Source of the DNA: Bryum argenteum
Taxonomy: Eukaryota > Streptophyta > Bryopsida > Bryales > Bryaceae
NCBI GenBank assembly: GCA_037043015.1
Contig: CM073324.1
Span: 16,892,597-16,956,596 of the forward strand
Direction of reading: 5' to 3'
Length of the DNA stretch: 64,000 nucleotides
Below, piece after piece: positions 33,473 to 46,400 of the stretch (position 1 is the stretch's first letter; every line of letters begins with the position of its first letter). Both the position numbers and the translations under genes were made by a program. Under the pieces are notes generated by a model. The model saw only the letters and a list, made by a program, of their open reading frames with translations, was not told where the DNA came from and did no database searches.

Positions 33473-33665
33473 TGACGGAATGTGGGGAACTCCATTGAGG
33501 AAACCGACTTGCCCCTCCGAACACAGCAGCTACGTCATGTGATTGTAAAGCTATGGCAGGAACACTCTTGGATTTGCTAGGAAAGACTTTCTAACTTTGG
33601 TGGAGCTGGAAGAAGAACATCTAGGTAGCATGTTCTAATCTTGGGCAAATTCCAGTGTAAAGTCA

Positions 33666-34134
33666 GGGAAAATTTGCAAAAGTGGCCCTCAAACATCTCA
33701 TATCTACTAAAACGTCTCTCACTTTTTCAAAATTACAAAAATGGGCCTCATGAAACTTTATCATCTAGACAATTCCTAATGCTGCAACTGATGAAATCAT
33801 GCAAAGAAATACTAGAGCCAAAGACGTAACAAATGCAACTCATCTTGAGTACATTAGTCCTTAGTTGTGGTACCCTAGTATTTCCAAAGGGTCACACTAA
33901 AATACGATTGCATTCAACTGACACTACATTTGAAAACCAGTGTACATCATCAAGAACTCGAATAATGTAAATTGCATTTCATTGCATTAGATCAAATAGT
34001 TAGAAGAACAAGAATTGAATAGAAGCTCAATTTGCTTGAGGGAGAAGAATAAGAGACATTTTTGTAGTTATCAAATAGTGAGGGTCATTTTATTGATTGT
34101 AAGATGTTTGAGGTATATTTTTGTACATTTCTCT
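33666..34134. mobile_element. Small TIR element (MITE candidate)
   Basis: Arms of about 90 bp at 33666-33755 and 34041-34134 are imperfect inverted repeats. Both carry CCTCAAACATCT outermost and a CTCTCACTTTTTCAAAATTACAAAAATG-like stretch innermost. The interior of about 285 bp has no coding frame. Target duplication could not be decided. Confidence 0.55.
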
Positions 34135-35182
34135 AGAAGTTATTCATAAAGTAGTCAAGAGAGTATTTTTTGGCGATTGCGTAAAGCTTGTGAAGACTTA
34201 TGATGGTTAAATAATAAGTTTTGGAGATTTCTTGAAGTTGCTATGAGTTTTTGTGGTTTGTGTTGTTAAAATCTTTCATTCTTGAATATATGTGTGGGGT
34301 ATATTGGTAAGTAATTGAAGCTAGAATCTTTGTCATGGCTCATTAAATGATTCTTGGTATTGTAGTGATTTCGAGCATGTTAACTTATGAAGGCGATACT
34401 TTTTATGTTGACTTTGAGTCAACTTATTTGTTAAGCCAAATTTTTATGTGGAATGCAATAAATTAATTAAAGCCAAAAATGTAAAATTAGGTTGGTTCAT
34501 GTGTCATTATTAGTTGCATGTAGGATAAGTTCAAACTTCTACTTTTTCAAATTATTGTAAAAGTAGTCCAATTTTATACAATTTCTTTATTTTTTTGGTT
34601 ATTTGATTAGTGAAATAGAATCTATTTATCAAAGAAAGTTCTATGTTTTCTTACCAAAAGGCATAGTTGATGTTTTGATTGGACTTTTGATTTGTACATT
34701 AACCAAAGATTTGAAGATCTTCAAACTTTACATATCCTTAAACATATGAAAATCTCTAAATGGTGACATGCAATATTGAAATTATAAACATCCTATATCA
34801 AAATTCAAAAAATAGTATCTAAATATGTTGTACTTAACACAAATATCAAGATATATGATTTACAAACAAATGCGTACAAGGGCTTAATGACATTATAAGA
34901 TTAGATTTGATAATAAATCAATCATGGCTGCTATGAAGAAAGTTGGTTGCTCCTATTTGTATTGGTACACAATATACACTAAAAGAATACCATGGTGTTT
35001 ATGATTACTTGCTATGAAAATTCACATACTATTTGCATTCAAAAAGTGCCTATTTGATTTTGAACAATTCATAATCAATATTAGCAAATAGTCAAAAGAA
35101 TCATATTAAGTTTCTTCAAATGATATTTTACATGTAATAGACCAAATTTTATTTGTATGCTATATGCTTCTAGGTGCATTGA
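34135..35182. other. AT-rich intergenic region
   Basis: I see nothing that supports a gene, RNA or element here. Confidence 0.5.
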
Positions 35183-35815
35183 TGTGTGAGTGTGGTAAGT
35201 CGTAAGATAAGTCAGGTGGTCAGTTGTGAAATAAGCTAGGTGATATGTTGTTGATTAAGGTAGTGAATTGTTCGATGAGTCAGGTGGTGAGTCATGGAGT
35301 AAGTTAAATAGTGAGTTTCAAAGTAAGTCAAGTTATGGGATGAGTCAAGTCGTGAGTGGAATAAGTCAGGTCATAAGTTGTGGAGTAAGTCATCTCGTAA
35401 GTCATGTACGGAAGAGTAAGTCATGTTTTGAGTTGCGGATAAATTAGGTTGTAAATTGTGCTAGTGGGTTGTGCGTGGTGAAAGTTAGGCGGTGAGTTGT
35501 GAGGTAAGTGAAGATGTAAAGTGTGGAAGTGGAGTAAGGCAAGGTATGAGTTGTGGAAGTGGAATTAAAGAGGACGTAAGTCGTGGGGTAGTGAAAGTCA
35601 GGTCATGAGTTGTACATGTAAAGTAAGTCAGGTTGTTGTATAAGTGAGTTGCGATTTGTGAGGTAGTGCAGTCATGTCGCCAGTCGTGGGGTAAGTCATG
35701 TCGTGAGTTGTGGCATGAGTGAAGTAATGAGTTGTGCAATAAGTCACGTGAGAGTACTAGAATAAGTCAAGTAAGAGTCCTAGAATAAGTTAGTTCATAG
35801 TACTGGAACAAGTCA
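35183..35815 (+). repeat. Degenerate minisatellite, ~20-26 bp units
   Basis: More than twenty imperfect repetitions of the theme TAAGTCAGGTCGTGAGTTGTG follow one another with variable unit length. Examples include AGTAAGTCATGT, GTGAGTTGTGGAATA and AAGTCAGGTCATGAGTTG. No frame is conserved through it. Confidence 0.75.
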
Positions 35816-37481
35816 AATCGAGTTAATGTGAATATATGTTTATGTTTCTGACTTCTATATGGATAATTTTGGAATTATATTTTATACATGCAGATGATCA
35901 AAAATTGCAAACATCCAAAGAGGAGAGAAATTATAGTTTCCACCTTTAGTTTTTGATTAACAGAAGGTGTGTGTGTGTTGAAGTGAATGATTCTACACCA
36001 ATTGGTTTAATGATATTCCAATTATCATAATCCTAACTGGTATACTTTTCATTCAAAAACATTCAAAGTATGAAAATTTGCGCCATGACTACAATTATAC
36101 CAACGTGTTAACAACATTTCCCAAATGACATTCCTACAAAATTATTTGAGGATACCACCCCTACAGCGGGTATCAATCCTCCGGAAGCCGGGTATGGGAG
36201 GGGGACTGCGGGATGGCAGCGGAGTAGTGAGAAGAGAGACGACGGGGTGAGCGAGCACGCTCTGCTCTCCAACAGCAAAGCAGCGACGATAAACGAAAAA
36301 ACACAAGAAAAAAACACACGCAAATAGAGCAAATCCAACATTAGAATAGATCCAACACGTCGAACGGAGGAATTAGAATTTTGTTCCGTGATGTCCTGTT
36401 CGTCCCTGGCATGTCAAGGTAGCTGGAAGCAACTTTCTGTCGCTCAATAACACAATTTCTCCAAAACCCTGACGAGGCTCTCCAGCACAATCAATTTGTC
36501 GCTCGCGGGAGCGATCGTGCGCCATTCCGCGACCACTGGATTACGTCCCCTCCGCCCCGTCGCATTCTCATGCCAGGTACATACATCTCCTCCGTGATTA
36601 AATTTTCGCTTTTCGGAGTTTCTAGGGTTTGGTTCGGTCTTCTAGGGATGGGCTTGTTTCGAGCCAATTTGGACAAGGAACGATTCATGCTGTCTTAACA
36701 CGATCGAGACTAGGGTTTTAGTGATGAATTTGAATGGTCTGGGTATGCGTATGCATGCTCATGGCTTGATTGATTAGATTATCGTATCTGATGAATTATG
36801 TGTCATCTAATTGACGAAAGGATGGATTTGAATTTTAATTAAGTGCAGGACTAGATTGTCTGGACAGAGTAGGGTTTGGAATTTCGTTCCTAGATGATTT
36901 TTACAATTTTGAATGAACTGTGTGATTTCATTTTGATGATCTATGTTCTGCATTCTACTAGTTGTCGCGAGTTTCAATTTTGTATTTAGCTCTGTGTTTT
37001 GGAAATTTGGAGTGTAAATCTTTTGTCATGAGGGCATCTGGTTTGTGCGCATTGTCGAAACTCCATTGCATGGATGGATTTGCCGCAGCTCGCTGAATAT
37101 GTTGTTGCAATCAGAGGAGATCTATTGATGATTTCGTATGGAGTGAGGTGTTGTGTATACGAGATCGCGATTGAATTTTGATGCACCGGGAGCTCAGTAG
37201 CATTGGTCTAGGTGATTCTTGTTTTGGAGAGGTTATTTCGAATGGACATTAGGGCTCTTTCGTATGCATTGTGCGAGTAGGGTGATGGATTCTTGAACGT
37301 GCGTTCTTGCCCGCTGCAGCAATGGAGATGGTGGAAGAGTTGTGAAAGCTAGTGATGGCTGGCCACTTCAAGTAATACTTAGGGGAATATAGGGTAGAAC
37401 GGAGGTTGTGGGACCAAGAACGAGGAGGCCCTGGTTGTACACCAGGGTTTCAAGAACTTCGTCGATGCGGAGGCAGGTCCC
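35816..37481 (+). promoter_or_regulatory. Upstream and leader region of the EAF1-like gene
   Basis: This is about 1.7 kb of non-coding DNA before the first assigned EAF1 codon. It is AT-rich to about 36110 and then more GC-rich. A long leader with introns is plausible, since EAF1 homologues begin with about 15 more residues than can be assigned here. No specific factor site is claimed. Confidence 0.4.
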
Positions 37482-40400
37482 ATGGGCGCAGGAGCTGGCG
37501 CTGCAGCTGCTGTAGACAACCTCGAACTCTCGCCGCGTGGGGCTGCGATTGAAAAAGCCGAAGCTGAACTTAGGTGCACCCTCTGAATGAATTTCTTGAA
37601 CGCACAATGTTGCTCCGGTTTTTTGCCATGCGATTCTGCAAGCTAATGAACACGGTGACGGTGTTTCCGTTGCCATGGGAACGAAATAGCTGTCGATGAA
37701 TGAAACAAGCCCGTGCATTCCATTTTGACTCAGGGGACTTGCTGCTGTTCGGGAGGAGCGCACAAGGGAGCTAGAGTTTCTGGAGAAGGTATGTTGTACC
37801 CCTCGCTTTGAAACCCCGTTCATACAAATATGATTTTGATAGCTAGACGAGGGCTATGAGTCTTGGTCGCTGTGTCTGTAACCACCAGCGATCTGCCGTC
37901 TGTGGTTTTCAATGCTGATAAATCCCCCACTAGCAATTTGTGTTGACTGGTGGATTATATGTAGGGTGGAGATTATTTGGAAGTCAAGTTTGAGGAAGCT
38001 CGTCCACCACAATTGTTATCTCTTTCACCAGCAGAAGCTTTGCCTGATGAATTCGTGAGGTGTGTGTTAGTCTGTGTAAGTGTGAGAGGTTGAGTTTGTG
38101 GGAGGATTTAGAATTCTGGATTTTTTAGGTCTATAGATTTATACCTTTCTCTCGCTGATATGCATTTTTTCTTTCTGGCTTATAAAGGCGTTGGTCTTGT
38201 GTATTAGAGAAGGAGAGAGAGGCGGGAGCGACAAGTTGGTGACAGTTGGACCCGCTACTACTTCGAATGAAGCAGTTGTGAGTGGAGGAGCTAAAGTAGA
38301 AACGAAATGTGATGTACCACCTTGTTCGGGGAAGGAACCAGATAGTTTGAGCTTCACTAGCAGAAATGACGAAGCAGATGCTTCGCGGAGCTCCGACATC
38401 GGGACAGCAGGAGTAGATAGTGGATGTGTTGGTGGGGCTTCGGTTGGAGTCAAGAGTCAGATGCATGTGCAAAGAAACAGACCTCGGAGTCTAAGATTGG
38501 GCAATGGGCATGCGGCATCCAAAGCGGTAGAGAAGTCGGTGGGTGCTGAGCATCCTCCGGTGGTTGCCGATAGGAAGCCGAGGTTGGATTCGTTGGAAGA
38601 TGAAGCTATGTTGGACGTACGGTATGATGTATTATCGCATCAATGCTCACACAGTCTGGCGAGGAAGTGGAGTGGTTTGATCGGTAGCCAGGAGTGTGGG
38701 GGTGGGAATGAGCCTTCGCCAAGGTGTGGTGGAGCATTGTTGGAGCAGCCTGCAGCAGTAGATGACAGTTCTAGGGTTGCAAGCCCCTCTCACGTGTCTG
38801 TACAGTCCGGTGATGCACAGGTTGACTCCAATAAGGAGACTGGTGAGAGAGACGTAGTAGCTAGCGGGTGTCTCGTGGATCCCGTGGACGGGTCCAGTGC
38901 GCATGTACAGAAGAGCGGCGAGGTTGGGGAGGGTGATGGTACAGCATCTCCCAAGAATGCAAACATCGCTGGCAGCATAGAATCGGGTCCGGGAGATGTG
39001 ACCATGATTAAGGTGGAGAGCGGAGGTATCGGTCAGATTGGAAACGAGCATCTTCGAGCAGAGACGAAAGAGAGGGTTGTGCTCCATCTTATGGAAGAGG
39101 GCCATGACCTGCAGAGAGTGGACGGAGCAAGTGTGTTGCCCGCCGACACCAGCGCAGATGTCATCGGCGGCCCCACATCACACAAGAACGCTGTAGTGGT
39201 GAAAAAGAGTGCTTCAAGGGCAGGAAGTAATGGAAGGGTAGCGAGCAGAGATAGGTCAGCGATCGAGGAGAAGAAAGGCAGTATTCATCACGTGAGGATC
39301 AAGTGCGAAGATGGAGTTGCAGAAAACAGAGCGAGGCCTTCTCCTGCAGATGCAGAACCAGGCGTGGAGCAAAGCCGCGGTGGTCCAAGTTGTGAGGAGG
39401 AGCTCCGAGCGGAAGGGCAAGCAGGCGCTGTGGTGGGGGAGATTCCGAGAGCAATGGCTCGGTCACCAGGGTTGTCGGCGTCCTTGAATTGCAAATATCC
39501 TGGTGCGGTTGTGTCGTGGCAGAAAGAGCAGGATGTATCGGTGAAGGAGGAAGTGGAAGGACAGAAGGCTGTAGTAGAGGTGAAATGTACCAAGGCCCAT
39601 GACGATCGCATCATACAGATGGCAGAGCACCTCAAGGTGGTCTGAACGTTCTGACTATAGCATAGAAGTAATGTATTAAGATCCTGTTGGTGTTTGCTTG
39701 CAAGTTTGTAGATTCCGTGAGTGGTGCTTGGGCTAATGTGGTGTGGGTTTGGCAGGCGAAGAGGAGATATGTGGAGAAGCATAATGGGAAGAAGGCTCCG
39801 GAACTGGGGAGACGGAAGTGTCACTGGGATTTCGTGTTGGAGGAGATGAAGTGGATGGCAAAGGACTTTTATGAGGTATGCACATTAGGTGGTTCGGTAG
39901 CACAGCTCGAGCGGACATCAGCATGGGCTTGTAAGGTGGTGTCATTCGGTATAGAGTGTCGGAGATCGATGAATCTCATCGTTTTTGTCGAGCTGTTTTT
40001 AGCGGCATCGAGAGTGGGCAGTGTGTGCGCTGTTTGGGGATGTGGTAGTGTAGTAAAGGTCAGTTAATGTGTTGGAATTTAGTCGTAACGGGTTGGAGAA
40101 TCTCGCCGTTGTTATGTGAAACGATTGAGAAGTTAATAGGAAACTGGTTTGGTGATGCGTAAGGTGTTGCTGTTGATGTGTCCAGGAGCGCAAGTTGAAG
40201 CTGGCGGCTTGCGCACAGAAGGCCCACTCAGCTGCTTATGAGAGGAACAAGGAGGAGTACGTGGCATTGGACATTGTGAAGAAGCAGCGGAAACGAGCAA
40301 GCTTCATAGCGTTTGCGGTGAATCAGTTCTGGCGCATGGCAGAGGCATCGTTGACAAAAGGGAAAGCTGGGCATGTGGTATGTGAGAAGAGTGTGAAAGC

Positions 40401-43400
40401 GGAAGAAGGGCGAAATGAGGGAAACGAAGCTGTCCCAATGGATGTTGACGTGCCTGCGTCGAGAGAGGTATGGCTTGTTGTTGGTAGGAGCAAGTGGGGT
40501 TCATGTTCTGTGGGCGGTGAGGTTGTTGAGAACGTAGTATGTACTCGTGTAATCAGGGGTTGTGATGATGGTGGCTGTTCGGGTGTAAAGGATTGGCAAC
40601 GTGGGAGGTTGTTTATATTGGTGGGAACATGTGTTGTGGCTGACAAGAGCATTGTGGTGTTGGTTGTAGCTGGCTGTGATCAAGTCGACGGCGTCGCAGT
40701 CGAGGAAGGCGGAGGAGAAAACAGTGGGTGTGAAGAGATATGCTGAGGGGTATTTGAGCGGTATCGGGTGTGGACGGGTGGCAGAAGCTGTGGCTCCCGC
40801 TACTCCGGACCAATATGTGGAATGCAACGGCATCACGTATTTTGTCGATGAGGAGTTCTTGGCAAAGGTACGTTTGTTGGAGGATGTTTGTGCGCAAGTG
40901 TCGTAGTGTTACGGCGTGGCTCGATGTGAGCAGTTCACGTTTGACGAGTGTGAACGATGCAAGTTTTGTGCGAGAATGGTGTGCGGCAAGATAGATCTAC
41001 TGATATCTGATGATGCATGTGTTGGTTGCGTTGAAGCAGGAACCACTGTTTTACACTGTACCTGCGGGTGCAATGGAAGCATATCGAGATTCCGTAGAGG
41101 CGGAATATGCAAGACTTGCAGAGGTATAATTTGGGGTCTTTTTCCGTGTGTTGGGGTTGTTTGGTCGAGTATCTGTAAGAGCTAAGCGAGGATATGATGT
41201 TTGAATTTGGAATTTCCAACGTTGGTGGAGATTCGAAGCGCACTTGGTGTAGTGTGAGGTCATGAATGTGGGCATGGAAAAAATAGAAGGTGTGGTGGAG
41301 GTTGACTGTTTTCATGTTTGTAGGAGTATGAAGAGAGGCGTGCAGCAGCGGTGGCTGAGGCGGAGGCGCTGGCAGCTGCGGCCGAAGCATCTGGAGATGC
41401 ATCTCTGGGATCGGATTTTGGACTGTCGGAGTATCTTGTGGATGGAGGTTCTCAAGACTACGAGTTTCAGACGGACTTTATGGGTGATCCGACACGAATA
41501 TCGAAGAAGAAGCGGAAGAAGATATTCAAGAGCAGCAATAATGCTGTGAGGAGAATGGAAGGTATTGGGGTGCAAGGTGTGACGCTGTTTTTGTTTAGAT
41601 TTGAGGTCTCAGCGGTTGACGTGATATTGTTTGTGGTGGCGATACGTGTGATATTGAGGGAATGTGGACGATGGTCTTTGTAGGTTGAGAGTATGTCAAT
41701 GTAGTGACAGGCAATGAGTGGGGTTTGCAGGATTCCCATACCAATCAACAGGTATGTCTACACCTGAGATGGGGTTGCAGTCACCTATCGTGACTGGAAA
41801 ACGGGCAATAGCTGGCGAGTTGGGATCCAACAGCGTTCTCGGAAGCATTCCTGTGAAGCGAGCACGATCATCAGCCACCAACCTCCGACCACGTGCAAAT
41901 AACCTGAATATATCACCAGGTATGGTCGTCAGGCATGATGGACGTTGGATGCCTAGATGTTGTTCAAAAGATGTCCTCTTCTCTACCATGCTTGTGTCAA
42001 ACTTTGTAGTCGCGTCATTGTGGCAATTTAGAAGTCACCGTGCACACTCTTGACGAGGTAGTTAGAGCAGGCGTCGGTGTTGATCTGTAGCTTCTAGTGG
42101 CTTAGTGGTTGGAAAATGGAGTCGAGGTCCCGTCTTTGGTTCAGTTTCTTACAGCAAGTGCGGAATTGGCTCCCGAAGACGATGAGCTGTTAACAGCTGC
42201 TGCCGAAATCGTTATCTTTGTGCTCGGCGGTGGTTACCTTGTGGAATGGTAGTGAGGTTTGCGAGTGCTGATTGGTTCTTTCTCTGTTACAGCAGGTGGG
42301 TATCCACGGACGGGACTGGTGTCGCAGGATCAACATGAGGACGAAGAGGAAGGGCTGGCGGAGGGATCCGAAAGATTCGAATCTGGTAATGATAGGTTGG
42401 GTGGGAGCGGTTTTGGTGCAAATAAATTCAAGAGAAAGAAGAAGACGAAGGGGTATCCGGGGATGTCTGGTTCGAGAGGTTTTGATGGAGGAATGGGCGC
42501 GGGTCCATCTGGAAAGGTAAGGACACTCTCTGTGTTCACTTGATACGGATCAGAGCATGGGGTCCATATCAATTTGACGCACTAGATTACATGCTCCATA
42601 TTCTATTCCTGTGAAGCGTGCGCATGAATTTGGTCGCGCGGTGTAATATGTAAAGTTATGTGCGATTGCTAAGGTTGTCGTGTCCACAGATTGCGGATGG
42701 AGATTCGCAGGACGTTGTACGCTTCGAGCAGGTACTTGAGGTTGTGTTTTGTTTGTGATTATGGTACGAAAGGATTGATCTGTAACATTTGTGCTATCCA
42801 TGTTGGGTATCGAATGCAATTCCTTGTGTGACCAATGCAGTCGTGCATCATGATGGTCCGAGATTTTATGCGTGAATCAGTCATAGGAATGCGGAATGTT
42901 GTATTTCTCAGTTTTACTTTCAGTTGGGTCATGTAAGAAGCATGTGAGTCTTGATGAGATGGTTTAGATGCGTTAAGTAACCGGTTATGCTGTGTGTCGG
43001 TGAACAGATGAAGCGGAAAGGGGAGCCAAGCTGGGCACTTCCTGTGACCTCTTCAGATGCGAGCCTAGGTAATTTCTATGGTTCACAGAAATTTCTGAGG
43101 GACTATTTTGTGCAAGATTAGGAAGATATGACTTAATGAGGTAGATTTTTTGAGTGGTGTGCCATGCTTTTAGATTGTGATGCTATTTGGGATCGGAAAT
43201 GGAATGACGGGCGGCATTTGATGTGGCAGGAACACCGACGGATACGCCTGGAACGCCCGGGTCACAAGGTCAGTCAGGGCAACAGAACGTGAAGAAGCAG
43301 AAGTCATTGAAGAACGAGACAAGTTCTGAGGCAGCTACTCCTGCGACTGCGGGTAACCAACATGCGACGCAACAGATGGTTTCCGGTCCACTGGCAAGTA

Positions 43401-46400
43401 AACTTTTGAAGCAAACCAGCATGCGGGACCGGAATCGGAGGCCACGGCCAAATAAAGTGAGTAGGATTTGGAGTTGATGTGTGGTGTGCATGTTGACATT
43501 ATTGTGTTGTGTACTTGTTAATACGCAGAGTGAGTTGTTTGTTAGTGGTCTCGTCGTTGTGGATAGGGAAGAATGGTTGATTTGTTGTCAATGTGCTGTT
43601 GTGGTTGTGCGTGTGTGTGATGCGCATGTTATCGTGTGCAGGTTCCCACGAATGCACCTGCTGGTGTTGGAATACCTTGGTCGACAAGTGAAGATCAAGT
43701 AAGTCAGCTTGCTGTGTCATGACTAAGCAGTTGATGCCCCTGTCGAAATAGTCTGTGTTTGTTGATGAAGAATGATCTGTAGTGTGCAGTTAATACTTTG
43801 GATGTAGCACATTTATTTATTTATTTTTAGTATTGTGGTGGTCGGATGTGAATGGTTCACAATTGAGATAGTGGGAAGTATATAGACACAGACGTCCTTC
43901 TCATTTTAAAAGTGGCATTGAGTTGAGAGTTGAGTTGCATTTGGGTTTGGCAATCTGATTAATTAAAATCCAGTACTGTGGGAAAGCTCGTCAACTCAAA
44001 TTTTCCTATTTTTGGTTGCTGTGCAGGCTATATTAAATTTAGTGCACGATCTGGGCCCTAATTGGGAGTTAGTGAGCGACGTATTGAGCTCAAACTCCCA
44101 AATAAAGGTAAATTTTGGCATACTCTGTCCAGAAGTTCAAGCTGAGTGCTCTTGCCAGGTATTGGTATATATATATAGAGGATTCAAGTACTTGGAAGTC
44201 CTCTTTGATGTATGGCAGCTGAACATCTGTGGTTTCAACTTCTCTTCTTCAGGGTATTTTCCGGAAACCCAAGCAATGCAAAGATCGACACATAGCTCTA
44301 ACGGAGAGATCTAGTGCAGATGGGACGGAAAGCCAAGAGGACCCCAATTCCTTGCAATCACAGGGCTCAAAGGTAAGTCGTATCATATTTGTGATATCTA
44401 ACATTGCAAGCCATTGAATGAGCCCTTGGTGATAATTACGTTTATGGCGGAAGACGTAAGAATCAACGTACTTAACACAGGATCCATTCCTTGTATGTCG
44501 TTATGAGGTCCGTCTGGTCAAGGTCATTCATCTGAACTCATGAGATTTCAGGATTCTTGTGCTGCTTCTGGGCTGGTTGTGACTAATTTGCACGAATTGT
44601 GGGAAATAGGCGATTGTCAAAGGTCCACGCGCTCATGGAGTTCCAGAGGAAGACAGCCTCAAACATCTGGAGTGCATTGTTAATCTTTTCTCAAAATATC
44701 GTGCCAAGAAAAATTCAGTGAGCACTTTGGGACCTGCTTTGTTCTCTATTATCAGAGACCTTGGTGTAGGATTGGTGTCAAATTGCATGAGAAAATTCAC
44801 GTGCGTCTTTCGTTCATTCGATAAATTGCTGGTTGTTTAAACACACGAAAGGCGAGTCATGCTCAGCGAGGCTCTTTCGTAATCTTCATGAAGTGTGGGT
44901 ACTGGGCTTCGTGGAGTTGCTTTCTTTGTGCTGACGGCAAGCATTGGTTTGCTCGTGCACAGAGTGACGGTCAAGATCAGAAGGTTGTAGCTCCGACGCA
45001 TCCTTCTCATGGAATTGCCATCTCTCAATTTTGCGCTGGTGGCCTTCTAAAGTGAGTCCTCAAGGAACCGATTTTTTTGGTAGAGACACGGCTGGATGAA
45101 TAGTGGTGTATTGGAATGTTGGTTCTGGGCTATCGCCTTAAGATTCTGAAACGTACAATAGGTCCTTGTTTGGGTTAAGATATGTCGAAGTGTGAATAAC
45201 GTTTATACTGTTGTTGACGTTTAGAATGGAGGTGGAGTTGCATTTTTGGTTCTGTAATTTACTGCTATGTGGCTTACTCAAGAGTCCGTTTGACATGTGA
45301 CAGTCCTTTGGAGATGTGTGCGCTGGTTCAAAAAATGAGCAATGCGGAAACGAGTTCGCAAGCATTTCCTGCCCAAGCTGCACAGGGAAATGTGATAGGA
45401 CCGCCGTTGATAAGTGGTCCTGTGATGAGACCACCATCAGGAGGGCTACCGTCGTTACCTGGCAGTTTCAACATGGGACAACCTTCCGTTTCCTCTGCTG
45501 CTATGAGCGCCGCAGCTGCACGGTAACGAGACGTGATTCTTGGAGTGGTCGCCATAATTGAAATTTAGCATGAAGCTCTGTGAGGCTCAGATTTGCATTG
45601 CTCCGTTGTTGTAGTTTTCAGTTATCTGTCCGTCACGGAGTACTTGCAATTCATTGCTGTGGTGGGATATCAATTAAATGTGACAGTTGTGGATCTTACA
45701 TGCAGAGATGCACAGCGATTTACGTCGCGGTTGTCTCCTGATGAGGCCAATCGCCTGAGGATGGCCCAAGGGAGCTATTCAGCGTATAATGCACGTCGTT
45801 TGCAACAGCAGGGAGTAACTGGTGGACTTCCTATCCTCACTGGGTTGCCAAATCCGAATGACTTATCAATGGTTCCCACGAGTACAGCGATGATGGGTTT
45901 AAGTCGTGGTTTGTCACTGCCAAGAACTGGTATGCCGAGTATGGCATCACCGGTGGTCCCCAACATGACGTCAGCTGGCTTGAGTGGTTTGGTACCACCA
46001 GCCGGGACGTTCGCTCCGAACATGGCGAGGCGAAATCCCGCTCTGCTGAACCATCTTCGGGTAATTTTTGATCTGGACGATAGTACAACTCTGTCAAGGT
46101 TTTTGTTTTTTTGCTCCGTCGCACTTTGTCGCACTGCTTAGGCGTACTTAGCATTCATGTTATATAGTAATGTGCCACTCTTGATTCTTTCCTCATTCTT
46201 TTCTACTGGGCTTCATGGAAATAGGAAGTTGGCTCCTTCTGCAGAATTAGTCTCGTAAATTCTGAGGTGAGAATGTATGATATTTTCAGATGGGAGCGGG
46301 CACAGAGGAACAGCGATTGCAGATTATACAACAGCTGCAATTGCAAGCGCAACAAGGCGATACTCAAGCTGCGGCAGCTCTCTCAAACTTAAATAGTGAC

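Noticed and set aside
35485..35739. Minus-strand frame rich in Thr, Ser and His
   Set aside because: Product of the degenerate minisatellite, not of a gene.
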